Source of the DNA: [Ruminococcus] torques ATCC 27756
Lineage (GTDB): Bacteria; Bacillota; Clostridia; Lachnospirales; Lachnospiraceae
Assembly (NCBI RefSeq): GCF_000153925.1
Contig: NZ_DS264345.1
Span: 615,772-679,771, forward strand
Length of the DNA: 64,000 nucleotides
Direction of reading: 5' to 3'
Each line of letters begins with the position of its first letter. Within the stretch, counting starts at the first letter, position 1. Made by a program: the position numbers and the translations under genes. Positions 52,383-61,957 of the stretch are shown here, one piece after another. The notes below the pieces were generated by a model. It had not been told where the DNA came from and searched no databases. It saw nothing but the letters and a program-made list of their open reading frames with translations.

Positions 52383-52452
52383 GCTCTTTTTTTAATTTTT
52401 ATGCATTCTGTTTCAGTTTTTATGTATATTATGCGTTACTTTATGCATAAAT
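52369..52452. promoter_or_regulatory. Cluster of ARG-box-like operators
   Basis: Four copies of a TGCATAAAAAT-like motif: 52369-52379 (TGCATAAAAAT), 52394-52407 (reverse, AATTTTTATGCATT), 52415-52427 (reverse, AGTTTTTATGTAT) and 52441-52450 (TTATGCATAA, palindromic). The pattern is close to the ArgR/AhrC box (TGAATAAAAATTCA type). Overlap with the -35 box predicts repression by arginine-bound ArgR. Confidence 0.5.
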
Positions 52453-52506
52453 CTTCATTCTTTATACAGGTTTTTTGCAAAATACACATTTTCGCCGAAA
52501 CAATTC

Positions 52507-53334
52507 TTATGCAAGCAGCGTCTTAATACCGAAGTAAAGAAGCACAATGACTCCCAGTACGATTCTGTAGTAACCAAACACTTTAAAATCATGTTTTCTG
52601 ATATACTGCATGAGGAACTTGATCGCAAGGATGGAAACCGCAAACGAAACGACCGTTCCCAACAAAAGCAGAAATACCTGCATACCCGTGAAATTTAATC
52701 CGAATTTAATCAGTTTCAAAAAACTTGCGCCGAACATCGCCGGAATTGCAAGGAAAAATGTAAATTCCGCCGCAACTCCTCTTGATACTCCTATGAGAAG
52801 CGCTCCCACGATCGTCGCTCCCGAACGGGATGTTCCGGGGATCAGCGCCAATGCCTGAAATACGCCGATGATCAAAACCGTCTGTATCGTAAGCTGAGAA
52901 AGTTTTTCCACTTTCGGCTGCTTATCTTTCTGATAGTTTTCGATTACGATAAACAGAATACCGTAGATGATCAATGTCGCGGCAACAACATATGAATTGT
53001 TGAACTTTTCTTCTATAAAATCATTGAACGGAAGCCCGATCAGCATTGCCGGAATCGAACCTATGATCACTTTGACCCACAACTGGATCGTCAACATCTT
53101 CTGTTTCTGGGTTTTCTTCGGTGAAAACGGATTCAGCTTATGGAAATACATAACGACAACCGCCAGTATCGCTCCAAGCTGGATCACAACATAAAACATG
53201 TCAAGAAACGCCTGATTTTGTTTCAAATGCAGTAATTCTTCCAACAAGATCAGATGCCCCGTGCTGCTGATCGGCAGCCATTCCGTGATTCCCTCCACAA
53301 TACCGAATATAATTACTTTTAATGCTTCTAACAT
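52507..53334 (-). CDS. uppP: Undecaprenyl-diphosphate phosphatase
   Basis: This membrane enzyme recycles the C55 lipid carrier used for cell-wall synthesis and gives basal bacitracin resistance. It has 275 residues and about eight helices. The two active-site motifs are EGITEWLPISSTGHLIL near 14-30 and PGTSRSGATIVGALLIG near 166-182. It overlaps the HAD gene by 7 nt. The C end (YIRKHDFKVFGYYRIVLG) is as in BacA. Both genes may be cotranscribed. Confidence 0.97.
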   Translation of the reverse strand: MLEALKVIIFGIVEGITEWLPISSTGHLILLEELLHLKQNQAFLDMFYVVIQLGAILAVVVMYFHKLNPFSPKKTQKQKMLTIQLWVKVIIGSIPAMLIGLPFNDFIEEKFNNSYVVAATLIIYGILFIVIENYQKDKQPKVEKLSQLTIQTVLIIGVFQALALIPGTSRSGATIVGALLIGVSRGVAAEFTFFLAIPAMFGASFLKLIKFGLNFTGMQVFLLLLGTVVSFAVSILAIKFLMQYIRKHDFKVFGYYRIVLGVIVLLYFGIKTLLA

Positions 53335-54176
53335 CTTGCTTCTCCTCCTCCGAGAACAAATCTTTCAATCGCTTGCGCAACGCCGTCCTCTTCATTTGAC
53401 AGTGTGATATAATCTGCAGCTTCTTTCACCTGCGGCTCTCCGTTTGCCATTGCGACGCCGAAACCGACTTCTTTCAGCATCACGGTATCGTTATCTCCGT
53501 CTCCGAACGCCATGATCTCTTCCCGCTTAATACCAAGCCTGCTTCCGAGATTGACAAGTCCTGTTCCTTTATTGACTCCCGCCGCGTTCACTTCTATATT
53601 ATAACGAAGAGATCCGACCAGTTCCAAATCCTCATGACGGGCAAGTTCTTCCCACGCACGTTTTCTCTCGGACATATCCGCAAATAATGCCTGCGTTTTA
53701 TCGAGACCTCTGTTTTCTCTGTCTACCAGTTCAAAAATATCATCCACCGGAATACGGGTTTTACGCATATATTCCCACATATTCGGATTTTTGTGATATC
53801 GTTCCACAAACTCCATTTTTTCTGCCGGAGCATATCCCTGTCCATCAAAATATACCTCTTGTAGAGTATCATATTTTCGACAAATTTCCAACGCCTTTTT
53901 CGCTGATTTGACAGACAACAGATGTTCTTCTATTACATTTCCCGTACGAGTGTCGATAATCCTTGCTCCATTAGACGTCAGCGCATAATTCATACCCGGA
54001 AATTCTCTCAATTCTTCCGGAACTCCCATCCACGGACGCCCCGTAGCTACAAGTACGACGATTCCGCTTCTGATCGCCTTTGCAAGAACTTCTCTTGTCC
54101 GCACAGTCAGTTCTTTTTTATCCGTCAGCAATGTTCCGTCCAGGTCAAGTCCGATCATTTTTATCTTATGCGTCAT
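53328..54176 (-). CDS. Cof-type HAD-IIB phosphatase
   Basis: This 282-residue sugar-phosphate or flavin-phosphate phosphatase is of the Cof family. ATG 54176 has GAGGT 6 nt upstream; a longer frame covers the spacer and is not supported. Motif I is IGLDLDGTLLTDKKE near 7-21, motif II is LVATGRPW near 45, Lys is in NKGTGLVNLGSRLG near 200, and motif IV is AFGDGDNDTVMLKEVGFGVAMAN near 220. The C2-type cap lies between. Substrate is unknown. Confidence 0.92.
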   Translation of the reverse strand: MTHKIKMIGLDLDGTLLTDKKELTVRTREVLAKAIRSGIVVLVATGRPWMGVPEELREFPGMNYALTSNGARIIDTRTGNVIEEHLLSVKSAKKALEICRKYDTLQEVYFDGQGYAPAEKMEFVERYHKNPNMWEYMRKTRIPVDDIFELVDRENRGLDKTQALFADMSERKRAWEELARHEDLELVGSLRYNIEVNAAGVNKGTGLVNLGSRLGIKREEIMAFGDGDNDTVMLKEVGFGVAMANGEPQVKEAADYITLSNEEDGVAQAIERFVLGGGEARC

Positions 54177-54253
54177 AGATATACCTCTTTCTTTTCCGTT
54201 CTGTCTTTCGCCGCTTTTAAAAGCGGCCTTCTCAGCCTTTATCATATCAAAGT

Positions 54254-54282
54254 TTGCCAAATAACGCAATTTGTAGTATAAT
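54254..54282 (+). promoter_or_regulatory. Promoter of the SleB-type hydrolase gene
   Basis: TTGCCA (54254-54259), 17-bp spacer, perfect TATAAT (54277-54282), 47 bp before the ATG at 54329. Confidence 0.75.
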
Positions 54283-54328
54283 GATTATTCAGCACTTAAA
54301 AAATGCTTCAAGAAAGGAATTTAAAGCT

Positions 54329-55393
54329 ATGAAATTCTACAAAAAACGGTGGATACAATCAGGCATCATCCTGATCAGTTCTCTCGGAATTGTACTTTCA
54401 GTTTTTCCTTCATTTGCAGATGACAACATTGACAATTTAAAAGGACAGACTTCTGCACTCGAAAGTGAATTAGACGGTATCAACAAAGATATTCTCTCTT
54501 TGAGCGAAGAGATCTCTGCAACAGAAATGCAGGTTGAGATCTTAAACGGTGAGATTGCCCGTACTTCCGATGCACTTGTCGAAGCTGAAGAAAACGAAAA
54601 TGAGCAGTATGAAAATATGAAATCCCGTATTAAATATATGTACGAACACGGGAACGCAACACTGCTTGAGATGCTCTTTTCGGCGGAAAACATGGCAGAT
54701 TTTATAAACAAAGCTGATTTTATCGAAAATCTGAGCGAATATGACAAAACTGCCCTTGACGATCTGAAAAATATTTATAAAAATATCGAAGATCAGAAAA
54801 ACACATTAGAAACTCAGCAGGATTCACTTCTTGATCTGAAAGATGAACTTAAGAAAAAACAGACGGAACTCCAGGAAAAAGCAAAGGCGACTTCAACAAA
54901 TCTTACGGAAGTACAAGCCAAATTAGAAAAAGCAAAGGCTGAAGAGGCTGCCCGCCTTGAGGCAGAGCGACTGGAGCAGCTCCAGCAAAACGGCGGCTAC
55001 GACGATACTATTACAAACAACGGCGGACAGATCGACGCTTCTGCGGATGACGTCACACTTCTTGCGGCGATCCTGCAGTGTGAAGCTCATCAGAACTATG
55101 ATTCTCTGCTTGCTGTCGCAACTGTAATATTAAACCGTGTGGAAAGTCCTCGTTTTCCGAATACGATCAGAGGAGTTATCTATGCAAGCGGACAGTTTGA
55201 ACCGGTATGGACAGGTCGTCTTGACGCTGTTCTGAAGAAAGGTCCGACCTCTTTATCTATGCAGGTTGCGCAAGATGCGATCAACGGCGCAAGACTTGCG
55301 GCAGTGGCAGACTGTTATTATTTCCTCTATGCAGGATCTACAAACCGACCGGGAGTCAACATCGGAAATAACCTTTTCTTCCCTAGCTGGTAA
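54329..55393 (+). CDS. Secreted coiled-coil cell-wall hydrolase (SleB-type)
   Basis: The 354-residue exported protein begins at ATG 54329 (AAAGGAA upstream); frames further upstream cover the promoter. Signal peptide spans about 1-32 (SVFPSFA). A long coiled coil follows (about 34-225: LKGQTSALESELDGI, and a PcsB/CwlO-like YMYEHGNATLLEMLFSAENMADFINKADF). After a Gly/Asn linker, residues 245-354 are the SleB-type hydrolase domain: LLAAILQCEAHQNYDSLLAVATVILNRV with the catalytic Glu, then GQFEPVW. The layout, a regulatory coiled coil plus wall enzyme, fits a peptidoglycan hydrolase for growth or division rather than a spore enzyme. Confidence 0.92.
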   Translation: MKFYKKRWIQSGIILISSLGIVLSVFPSFADDNIDNLKGQTSALESELDGINKDILSLSEEISATEMQVEILNGEIARTSDALVEAEENENEQYENMKSRIKYMYEHGNATLLEMLFSAENMADFINKADFIENLSEYDKTALDDLKNIYKNIEDQKNTLETQQDSLLDLKDELKKKQTELQEKAKATSTNLTEVQAKLEKAKAEEAARLEAERLEQLQQNGGYDDTITNNGGQIDASADDVTLLAAILQCEAHQNYDSLLAVATVILNRVESPRFPNTIRGVIYASGQFEPVWTGRLDAVLKKGPTSLSMQVAQDAINGARLAAVADCYYFLYAGSTNRPGVNIGNNLFFPSW

Positions 55394-55419
55394 AGATATC
55401 GTTATTGAAACCGAAAACA

Positions 55420-55489
55420 AAATCCCCGTAACAACGAACTCTTCCAAAAAAGTCAGACTTTTTGGAGCAGTTCATTGTTACGGGGATTT
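55420..55489. terminator. Long 70-nt hairpin between convergent genes
   Basis: A 21-nt arm (55420-55440) pairs with 55469-55489 with one mismatch, and a nested inner stem CCAAAAA/TTTTTGG (55444-55450 and 55459-55465) continues it. Both flanks are T-rich on their own strand. It can end transcription from both sides but is much longer than a typical terminator. Confidence 0.75.
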
Positions 55490-55527
55490 CTTACTTTTCA
55501 GTTCTATATTTTCGTTGTCTGCACAGC

Positions 55528-55941
55528 TTAACTTTTCTTTATAAAAGTCGTGCCGCACTTCGGACATCTTACTTCAATTTTCCCTTTGCCCTTCGGGATG
55601 CGGATTTTTTGTTTACATGACGGACATGTATAAATGTGGTACACTTTTCTCTGCTGCCAGATGTTTTTTTGATTCTGAAACCAATTTCTTATCTTGTATG
55701 TTTTCATAAGATATGCCTGATTTTCTGCGTACCGCTTCTGTACATTTCTTGAAAATATCCGAAAATAACAGTAGATCACGACTCCCCAGCCGAAAATATA
55801 TAAAAGCATGCTCACCGCGGTTTCTCCGAAAAACGCCGATAAAAGAACTACCGCCAATCCCGTGATCAGAAGAAACTTCGATAATTGATCGATACCGTAT
55901 CTGCCCTGCATAAAACGTATTAATTTTTCTTTCATTTCCAT
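55528..55941 (-). CDS. Membrane protein with C-terminal zinc ribbon
   Basis: The 137-residue protein has two closely spaced hydrophobic helices at about 22-60 (FLLITGLAVVLLSAFFG, LLYIFGWGVVIYCYF) and a cytoplasmic C end with CPSC near 107 and CPKC near 127, a rubredoxin-type knuckle pair. I do not recognise a named family beyond zinc-ribbon proteins. Start at 55941 has a purine-rich site upstream. Its function is unknown. Confidence 0.75.
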   Translation of the reverse strand: MEMKEKLIRFMQGRYGIDQLSKFLLITGLAVVLLSAFFGETAVSMLLYIFGWGVVIYCYFRIFSRNVQKRYAENQAYLMKTYKIRNWFQNQKNIWQQRKVYHIYTCPSCKQKIRIPKGKGKIEVRCPKCGTTFIKKS

Positions 55942-56046
55942 CCATCCTTCTGCATTAATGCCTTTTTGATATGAATAACATTCTCTCTCGTTTCTCCTGC
56001 AAAGTCAATTAAAAGAATATAAAATCTTACTGCTTATAACCTGTTT

Positions 56047-56940
56047 TTATTCTTCTTCATTTAATATATTTCCACATATTGCATCAGAAACCAGATACAC
56101 AATCTTTGAATCATTTAACATCACATATCTGTCATCCCCGACCCGGTTTCCTATATATAATGTCAGTTTCTTTTCTTTTTCATCTTCCTGATAAGTCACT
56201 TCTACCGCAGCCCTTAAATCTTCATCCAAGCCGTATTCTGATAATTCTTTTTCTTCTGCACAATAATCTGCCGTTGTGGACAGCTGCACAGCTCCAAGGC
56301 CTCCGGCTATTGCGATTATTTGTTCCGTCTGCGTCTCGTCTGCACTGTCATATACAACAGAATTTTTATTTTGCGTAATAACTGCCTTCTCAAGATTGCC
56401 ACTTCCAATCGATGGATAGTCGTCAAGTTGTATCAGATCTTCTTCTGTATAATTTAAATCTTCAATGACCTGACTCGAAACAGTATAAATAGATTTTTCC
56501 CCTTCTAATGTTGCATAAATATTGTCCCCTGTATTATTTCCGAAATAAACAGAAATGACATCATCATTATCATCTGTATACTCGATCGTATAAATAGGAA
56601 CATCCAAACCATAGTCTTTTGCTTCATCTGCATTTTTCAACTTCCGATTTGCAGAAATACTGCCAACCGTATCTGCAATTTCATTCATAATGCTTTGATT
56701 AATCGGAATATCATGATCTAAAGCATCATACCACACACCATTTTCTTTTTCAAAGTTCAACTCTCCATTTTCTATATTTAAAGCGATCTTTTTAATCTTA
56801 TCTCCTTCTGTATCTGTAATTCGTATCATTGTATTTGCCTGTGCCTGTTCGCTTTGATTCCACGCGCGAACCCACATATATATACATATAAGCGCCACGA
56901 AAACAATTATGAGCAAACCTATTTTCCTTTTTTGTGTCAT
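56047..56940 (-). CDS. DUF4340 protein of the GldG-like ABC system
   Basis: The 297-residue protein has an N-terminal membrane anchor (about 6-22: GLLIIVFVALICIYMWV) and a periplasmic-side region of two DUF4340-type repeats: ISVYFGNNTGDNIYATLEG near 130 and LTLYIGNRVGDDRYVMLND near 262. ATG 56940 (AGGAGGAG 6 nt upstream) overlaps the permease stop by 4 nt, showing coupling. DUF4340 proteins are known partners of GldG-like ABC exporters. The substrate is unknown. Confidence 0.88.
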   Translation of the reverse strand: MTQKRKIGLLIIVFVALICIYMWVRAWNQSEQAQANTMIRITDTEGDKIKKIALNIENGELNFEKENGVWYDALDHDIPINQSIMNEIADTVGSISANRKLKNADEAKDYGLDVPIYTIEYTDDNDDVISVYFGNNTGDNIYATLEGEKSIYTVSSQVIEDLNYTEEDLIQLDDYPSIGSGNLEKAVITQNKNSVVYDSADETQTEQIIAIAGGLGAVQLSTTADYCAEEKELSEYGLDEDLRAAVEVTYQEDEKEKKLTLYIGNRVGDDRYVMLNDSKIVYLVSDAICGNILNEEE

Positions 56941-59246
56941 GCTTTTCTCCTCCTGTACCAAACAACAAAACCACTGATTAAAATCACTGCAGGTATTCCA
57001 AAAATCATCAGTGTTCCGAATAATCCGGCATGCTGAACAGCATTATATTCTACACTAAGGCTTTTGGCTTCGATTGAGACATTTTTCACATTTTCAAAAT
57101 TTACTGCCATTATGTTCATAAACAACTGTGTATTTTCCAATTCCGTAAAGGTATCTATAATCTGCTCATCTATCAGACTTCCTGCAGCAATCACCGTCAA
57201 TCTACTTTCCTTCTCTGTATCTTCCGTAATTTCTTCCGACGCTTCTGCATTTTCTTCTGAAATTTCTGTTTCTTCTGTCTCTGCGGAGATCTCGCTTACT
57301 GTTTCTGTCGCATATGCTCCAAGAATATATTCTCCCTGCTTTTGGTCTTGCTCCGTCACTGCAAATGCCTGATCAGACGTTGACATAAACGGAACCGTTG
57401 TAATCGTATCCCTTGCCGGATCGTTCACTGTCATCCCATGGGTATTCATAACAAGTGTCATTTCTGACTTAATCTGTTCTGCCAAATCACCGCTTACAGA
57501 TAATTTGGGGAAAATGCAATAAGGATTATTTTGATAACATCTCGTCATATCTGCAATGTAACCGCCTTCCATCGTCATGCCATATTCAGACAAAATACTT
57601 ATCAGGTTCGGGAGCTTTTCCCCTTCTGTTTCTCCTAATAGGACGGTCACCTTTCCCCCTTGCTGCAAATACAGCTGCAACATTGTTTTCTCATCTTCTG
57701 TCAGATCAGAAGTTACTGCGTTCACAATAAGAAGATCACAATCATCCGGTACAGATGTTGACATAAGTAAATTAACTTCCGACAACTCATATCCATTTTT
57801 ATTCATCAATTCCGTTATCGTTTCAGCAAGCTCTTGTTCCCCATGTCCTGTTGACAAATAAACTTTCTTTGTCTCCTCGCCTGTCACATAATTCAGTGCA
57901 CTTGTGAGCTGTCCTTCTCCGTCAAATGATGTATACGATGTACTTCCATAATAATAGTAGGAATATTGATCCATCACCAAAATATCATCAAAAGAAACCG
58001 TCGTATTTTTTCCTGTTTCTTCACAGGAAATCACAATCGTATTTTCTGTAGTTTCATATTCTGACAAAACCGACGGATGAAGAACAGGATCTATCCACTC
58101 CATATGTATTTTATTCGATAAAGCCGCATATTTACTCAAAAATGTAACGATTCGTTCATCTGTATTTTCTTTTACGGCAATTATCTTCATCGATATTTCT
58201 TTATCCATTTCTTTCAGGAAATCTTCTGTCGTATCTGAAATCTCGTAAATTTTTGTATTACTCACATCTATCTTTCGGAATTTTTCCGGTATCTGGCATG
58301 CAATCAAGTTTATGACAACTGTAATTGCAAGAAAAACCGCTGTCATCGTCACGCTATACGCTCCATGTTTTTTTGCCGCACTTTCCCAAAGTCGTCTTCT
58401 AATCGACTGAACTGTCAAAAATAAAAATAATGTGATCATCGACAAGTACAATACAATTCCGCTCACATCTACAATACTATTTTGTGTAATATCGGTAAAA
58501 ATATTTGTCAGAGCGAACCCGCCCAAAGACTCTGTAAACAGATTTTCATAAAGCGTCTCTTTCAGAAAATACACTGCTATCGCTACTGCCACTCCGACAC
58601 AGCCCACTCCTCCCGCAATCGAAAAACTGTTCGTCATTCTCCATATGTAGAAAGCTGCCAGCAAAATAAGCAAAATTATAAACACAAGTCCGCTCATCGC
58701 CGTATTTGGAAACAGAGATAAGATACCATCCCATAAATATAGAATCAGAAAAATACCAAACGTCCCTATATACGCAATAATTTGACTTTCTGTAAGCGCT
58801 GATAAAAGCATTCCTATAGCTGCAAAAACACAGCCGAGCAGGAAGAACATCAAAATCGAAATATAATCAACTGTCAAATACGCCGTCCCCTGCAATTTAA
58901 TGATAAGAGGGAAAATACAAAATATAAGATTCGGGATTGCAATTACCGTCACCATCGCCAGGTATTTTCCAACCACAACTTTCCACAAACTCACTGGCGC
59001 TGTCAACAGAATCTGATCTGTTTTATTCTTTCTCTCTTCTGCAAATGAACGCATCGTAATCAAAGGAATCCCTACAATAAATACGATCAACGATCCTGAA
59101 AGTGTATAAGAAAAATACGGATATCCTGTTGTCATATTATACGCCATGAAATAAATTCCAGTAAATGCAATAAGAAAGGCAATAAATACACACCCTATTA
59201 TAGACTGAAAATACGCTTTTAATTCTTTTTTATAAACCGCCTTCAT
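56937..59246 (-). CDS. ABC-2 permease fused to GldG-like auxiliary domain
   Basis: The 769-residue membrane protein has two parts. Residues 1-250 form an ABC-2 type permease with six helices (YFMAYNMTTGYPYFSYTLSG, ITMRSFAEERKNKTDQILLTAP). A second membrane region near 280-310 leads to a large extracytoplasmic GldG-like domain (about 320-720: KIYEISDTTEDFLKEMDKEI, KVYLSTGHGEQEL, LLIVNAVTSDLTEDE). The C end is a final helix (about 740-762) with a basic tail (WYRRRKA). In Bacteroidetes, GldF and GldG are separate; here they are one chain. Its start lies inside the frame-shifted end of the ATPase. Confidence 0.92.
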   Translation of the reverse strand: MKAVYKKELKAYFQSIIGCVFIAFLIAFTGIYFMAYNMTTGYPYFSYTLSGSLIVFIVGIPLITMRSFAEERKNKTDQILLTAPVSLWKVVVGKYLAMVTVIAIPNLIFCIFPLIIKLQGTAYLTVDYISILMFFLLGCVFAAIGMLLSALTESQIIAYIGTFGIFLILYLWDGILSLFPNTAMSGLVFIILLILLAAFYIWRMTNSFSIAGGVGCVGVAVAIAVYFLKETLYENLFTESLGGFALTNIFTDITQNSIVDVSGIVLYLSMITLFLFLTVQSIRRRLWESAAKKHGAYSVTMTAVFLAITVVINLIACQIPEKFRKIDVSNTKIYEISDTTEDFLKEMDKEISMKIIAVKENTDERIVTFLSKYAALSNKIHMEWIDPVLHPSVLSEYETTENTIVISCEETGKNTTVSFDDILVMDQYSYYYYGSTSYTSFDGEGQLTSALNYVTGEETKKVYLSTGHGEQELAETITELMNKNGYELSEVNLLMSTSVPDDCDLLIVNAVTSDLTEDEKTMLQLYLQQGGKVTVLLGETEGEKLPNLISILSEYGMTMEGGYIADMTRCYQNNPYCIFPKLSVSGDLAEQIKSEMTLVMNTHGMTVNDPARDTITTVPFMSTSDQAFAVTEQDQKQGEYILGAYATETVSEISAETEETEISEENAEASEEITEDTEKESRLTVIAAGSLIDEQIIDTFTELENTQLFMNIMAVNFENVKNVSIEAKSLSVEYNAVQHAGLFGTLMIFGIPAVILISGFVVWYRRRKA

Positions 59247-60341
59247 CCTCTTTTCCTCCCTCTGTATTCATCTCACATTTTCTGGTTTCCACTCCTATCT
59301 GTTTCTCTCCCGGTCGGCTTTCTTTCACCCGTCCGTCCTTTACCTGTCTATCTTTCACAAGCGATTCTTCGATTTGCATATTTCTTTCTATATTATCGTT
59401 CTGTGTCAATTTCATAAACGCTTCTTCCAAACTCGTTTCAGGCGCCGACAATGAATATAATGTTTTTTCTCTTTCGCAAATTCACAGAAAATCTCTTCTC
59501 TTACTTTTCTGTTATTCTGACTGCTTTTATCTCCAGTCACTTTTACCTGTACATAAGTACACTTTTCTCCTTTCACACGCATCTGCATCGCACAAACTCC
59601 GGGAATCCTCCCCAGTATTCTATGAATTTCCTCCTCCGAAGCCGATGTTTCTAATTCAATCACATCGTGAAACCCTATCATCTTCTCCAAGTTTTCCAGC
59701 GTATCCTGTGCTACCAGCTTTCCTTTAGAAATAATCAGAATATAATCACATACTTCTCTGATCTCCGTCAATATATGCGAGCTTAAAATAACCGTATGGT
59801 TCTCAGCCAACTTACGGATTAAATCTCTCATCTCTATAATCTGTTTCGGATCCAATCCAACGCTTGGTTCATCAAGAATAATCATATCCGGAAATCCTAA
59901 AATTGCCTGTGCCAGCCCTACTCTCTGACGATAGCCTTTTGAAAGATTTCGAATCAAGCGATGTTCCACATCCTGAACCTTTACCATTTTTTCTGCTTCA
60001 TCAACAGCTTCTCTTCGTTGAGATTTTCTAATTCCTTTCAGCTCTGCTGCAAAATCCAAATATTCCCGCACAGTCATATCCATATAAAGAGGTGGATGTT
60101 CCGGCAAATATCCGATATATCTTTTGGCTTTTTCAGGTTCTTTCAAGATGTCATATCCATTAATCAGCACTTCCCCCTGAGTTGCCCCCATGCATCCTGT
60201 CATAATGTTCATTGTAGTAGATTTTCCTGCTCCGTTGGGACCCAAAAAACCGTAAACCATTCCCGGCTTAATCTGAAAGTCCAGGTGATCTACGGCTAAA
60301 TGATTTCCATATTTTTTTACCAAATTTTTTACTTCTATCAA
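59230..60341 (-). CDS. ABC transporter ATPase, frameshifted near its C end
   Basis: This is the GldA-like ATPase of the exporter. Walker A is GPNGAGKSTTMN near 34-45, Q-loop is YLPEHPPLY, signature is LSKGYRQRVGLAQAI near 134, Walker B is MIILDEPSVGLDP near 154 and switch is ILSSHIL near 188. The main frame ends at 59412. The expected tail (LYSLSAPETSLEEAFMKLTQ) lies in the -1 frame after an A6 run at about 59479-59484 and continues to a stop at 59230, overlapping the permease start. A single lost A, a programmed slip or a sequencing error are all possible. Confidence 0.8.
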
Positions 60342-60512
60342 AATGATATCCTCCTAACTTTGTATTCTTTCTGTGGATTTCTGCACTCCCCTCTATCTGT
60401 GACATATACTTTTTCAATATACTTTAATCTTATTTCCACATATTTCATACAATATATTTGTTTAAGACGATATCAAACCTATGTGAATCTTTTGTGGTAG
60501 AACTGTGATATT

Positions 60513-60749
60513 TTATAACATACATTCATGCACAGCCTGCGGAGTTATATCCCCCTCCTCCATCACTTTCAAAAGATGTTCCCTCTCTTGCGGCAGAACG
60601 CACCATGCAAGTCCGCATCCGGCCGAGATCGTACCCGGAACAGGAATCAGTCTGCCCGGTTCTTTTCTCTTTTTACAGTACCGTTCCATTGCCATCGCAT
60701 CCGTTGTCGTATGAAAAGTGATCACAATTTTTTTCTCTCGTTTTTTCAT
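60513..60749 (-). CDS. DUF3343 protein (putative selenium/sulfur carrier)
   Basis: The 78-residue protein matches DUF3343: an N-terminal strand IVITFHTTTDAMAMERYC, RLIPVPGTISAGCGLAW with a conserved Cys near 45, and a closing helix. Such proteins accompany orphan selD genes in bacteria with selenium-dependent molybdenum hydroxylases and are proposed Se carriers. The neighbours support that: cysteine-desulfurase-like gene 53 bp upstream, then selD. Only this assignment by context gives a role; no biochemistry is implied. Confidence 0.88.
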   Translation of the reverse strand: MKKREKKIVITFHTTTDAMAMERYCKKRKEPGRLIPVPGTISAGCGLAWCVLPQEREHLLKVMEEGDITPQAVHECML

Positions 60750-60802
60750 CTTCTCCCCCGTTTCTTATGATTCCATAACACCTTGCCCCGCGCCTGTTCT
60801 TC

Positions 60803-61939
60803 TTATTCCTCAGCAAGCTCTTTTACGGCGCGGATTGCCTCGTCAATTTCCTCTTCCGTATTATAATGGGAAAAACTGAATCTGACCGCACCCTGTATCT
60901 TTGTTCCAAGCGCTTCATGCATCAACGGCGCACAATGCGCTCCGGGCCGCGTAACGATCCCATATCTGCCGCTTAATTCATCACTTATCTCTGCCGAATC
61001 ATAATCGCCGATATTCAAAGAAACGATGGCTGCCCTTCTGTCCGTCCGAAAGTCTCCGTACACTTTCACATTCGGAATTTCAGCGACTCCGTTATAAAAA
61101 CGGCGCATCAGCTCCAGTTCTCTTTTCCGCAGGCGTTCCATCCCTTCTCTTTCCAAAAATGACAATGCCGCCCGAAGTCCCGCGATCCCGTGACCGTTCA
61201 GCGTCCCGGCTTCAAGCGCTTCCGGCATCTGCGACGTATGATGCATATTATAAGAATCTATCCCGCTGCCGCCTGACAAAAGCGGACGGATCTTTACCCC
61301 GCTTTTTACATACATACCACCTGTTCCCTGCGGTCCCATCAGTCCTTTATGTCCGGTAAAACAAAGGACGGAAATCCCATATTTTTGTACATCGATCTCC
61401 CATACTCCCGCGGTTTGGGAAGCGTCAACAATAAAGAGAATACCATACTTTGCCGCAATCTTTCCGACACTCTCCAAAGAGATCATATTTCCGGTCATAT
61501 TTGACGCATGAGTACATATGATCGCCCGTGTATTTTTTCTGACTGCCTTTTCCATCTCTTCATATGAAATGTTAGCATATTCGTCGCATGTAAGAATTGT
61601 CATCTCCACACCTTTCCTGCGGCATTCATACAGCGGGCGCAGCACGGAATTATGTTCCAGCACCGTTGTGATGACATGATCTCCCGGATCAAGTATTCCC
61701 TTGATTGCAATATTCAGCGCCTCTGTAGAATTTGCGGTAAACACAATCTCACTCGCATTTTCGGCATGAAAAAGCCGTGCCAGCGCTTCTCTTGCATCGT
61801 AGACTGTTCCCAATGCCTTAAGCGCCGGCTCCGATGCCCCTCTTCCGGAATTTCCCATCTGCCCAAACGCCGCTATAACAGCTTCCTGTACTTCCTTTGG
61901 TTTGTGCAAAGTCGTAGCGGCATTATCCAGATAAATCAT
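60803..61939 (-). CDS. Cysteine desulfurase-like aminotransferase
   Basis: The 378-residue PLP enzyme is of the class V aminotransferase (CsdB/SufS-like) group. It starts at the typical YLDNAATTLHKPKEV. The PLP lysine is in CFTGHKGLMGPQGTGG near 198, with VDASQTAGV before it. The active Cys loop near the C end is RPGAHCAPLMHEALG. It could release selenium or sulfur from (seleno)cysteine. Placed between selD (18 bp upstream) and DUF3343, it probably supplies selenide or carries Se in that system, rather than acting in general Fe-S assembly, as no SufU/IscU is near. Confidence 0.93.
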   Translation of the reverse strand: MIYLDNAATTLHKPKEVQEAVIAAFGQMGNSGRGASEPALKALGTVYDAREALARLFHAENASEIVFTANSTEALNIAIKGILDPGDHVITTVLEHNSVLRPLYECRRKGVEMTILTCDEYANISYEEMEKAVRKNTRAIICTHASNMTGNMISLESVGKIAAKYGILFIVDASQTAGVWEIDVQKYGISVLCFTGHKGLMGPQGTGGMYVKSGVKIRPLLSGGSGIDSYNMHHTSQMPEALEAGTLNGHGIAGLRAALSFLEREGMERLRKRELELMRRFYNGVAEIPNVKVYGDFRTDRRAAIVSLNIGDYDSAEISDELSGRYGIVTRPGAHCAPLMHEALGTKIQGAVRFSFSHYNTEEEIDEAIRAVKELAEE

Positions 61940-61957
61940 TTTGTCTCTCCTCCTATA

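Noticed and set aside
60300-60500. Plus-strand 66-codon frame upstream of the ABC ATPase
   Set aside because: AT-rich non-coding stretch without a ribosome site; codon use is unlike neighbours.
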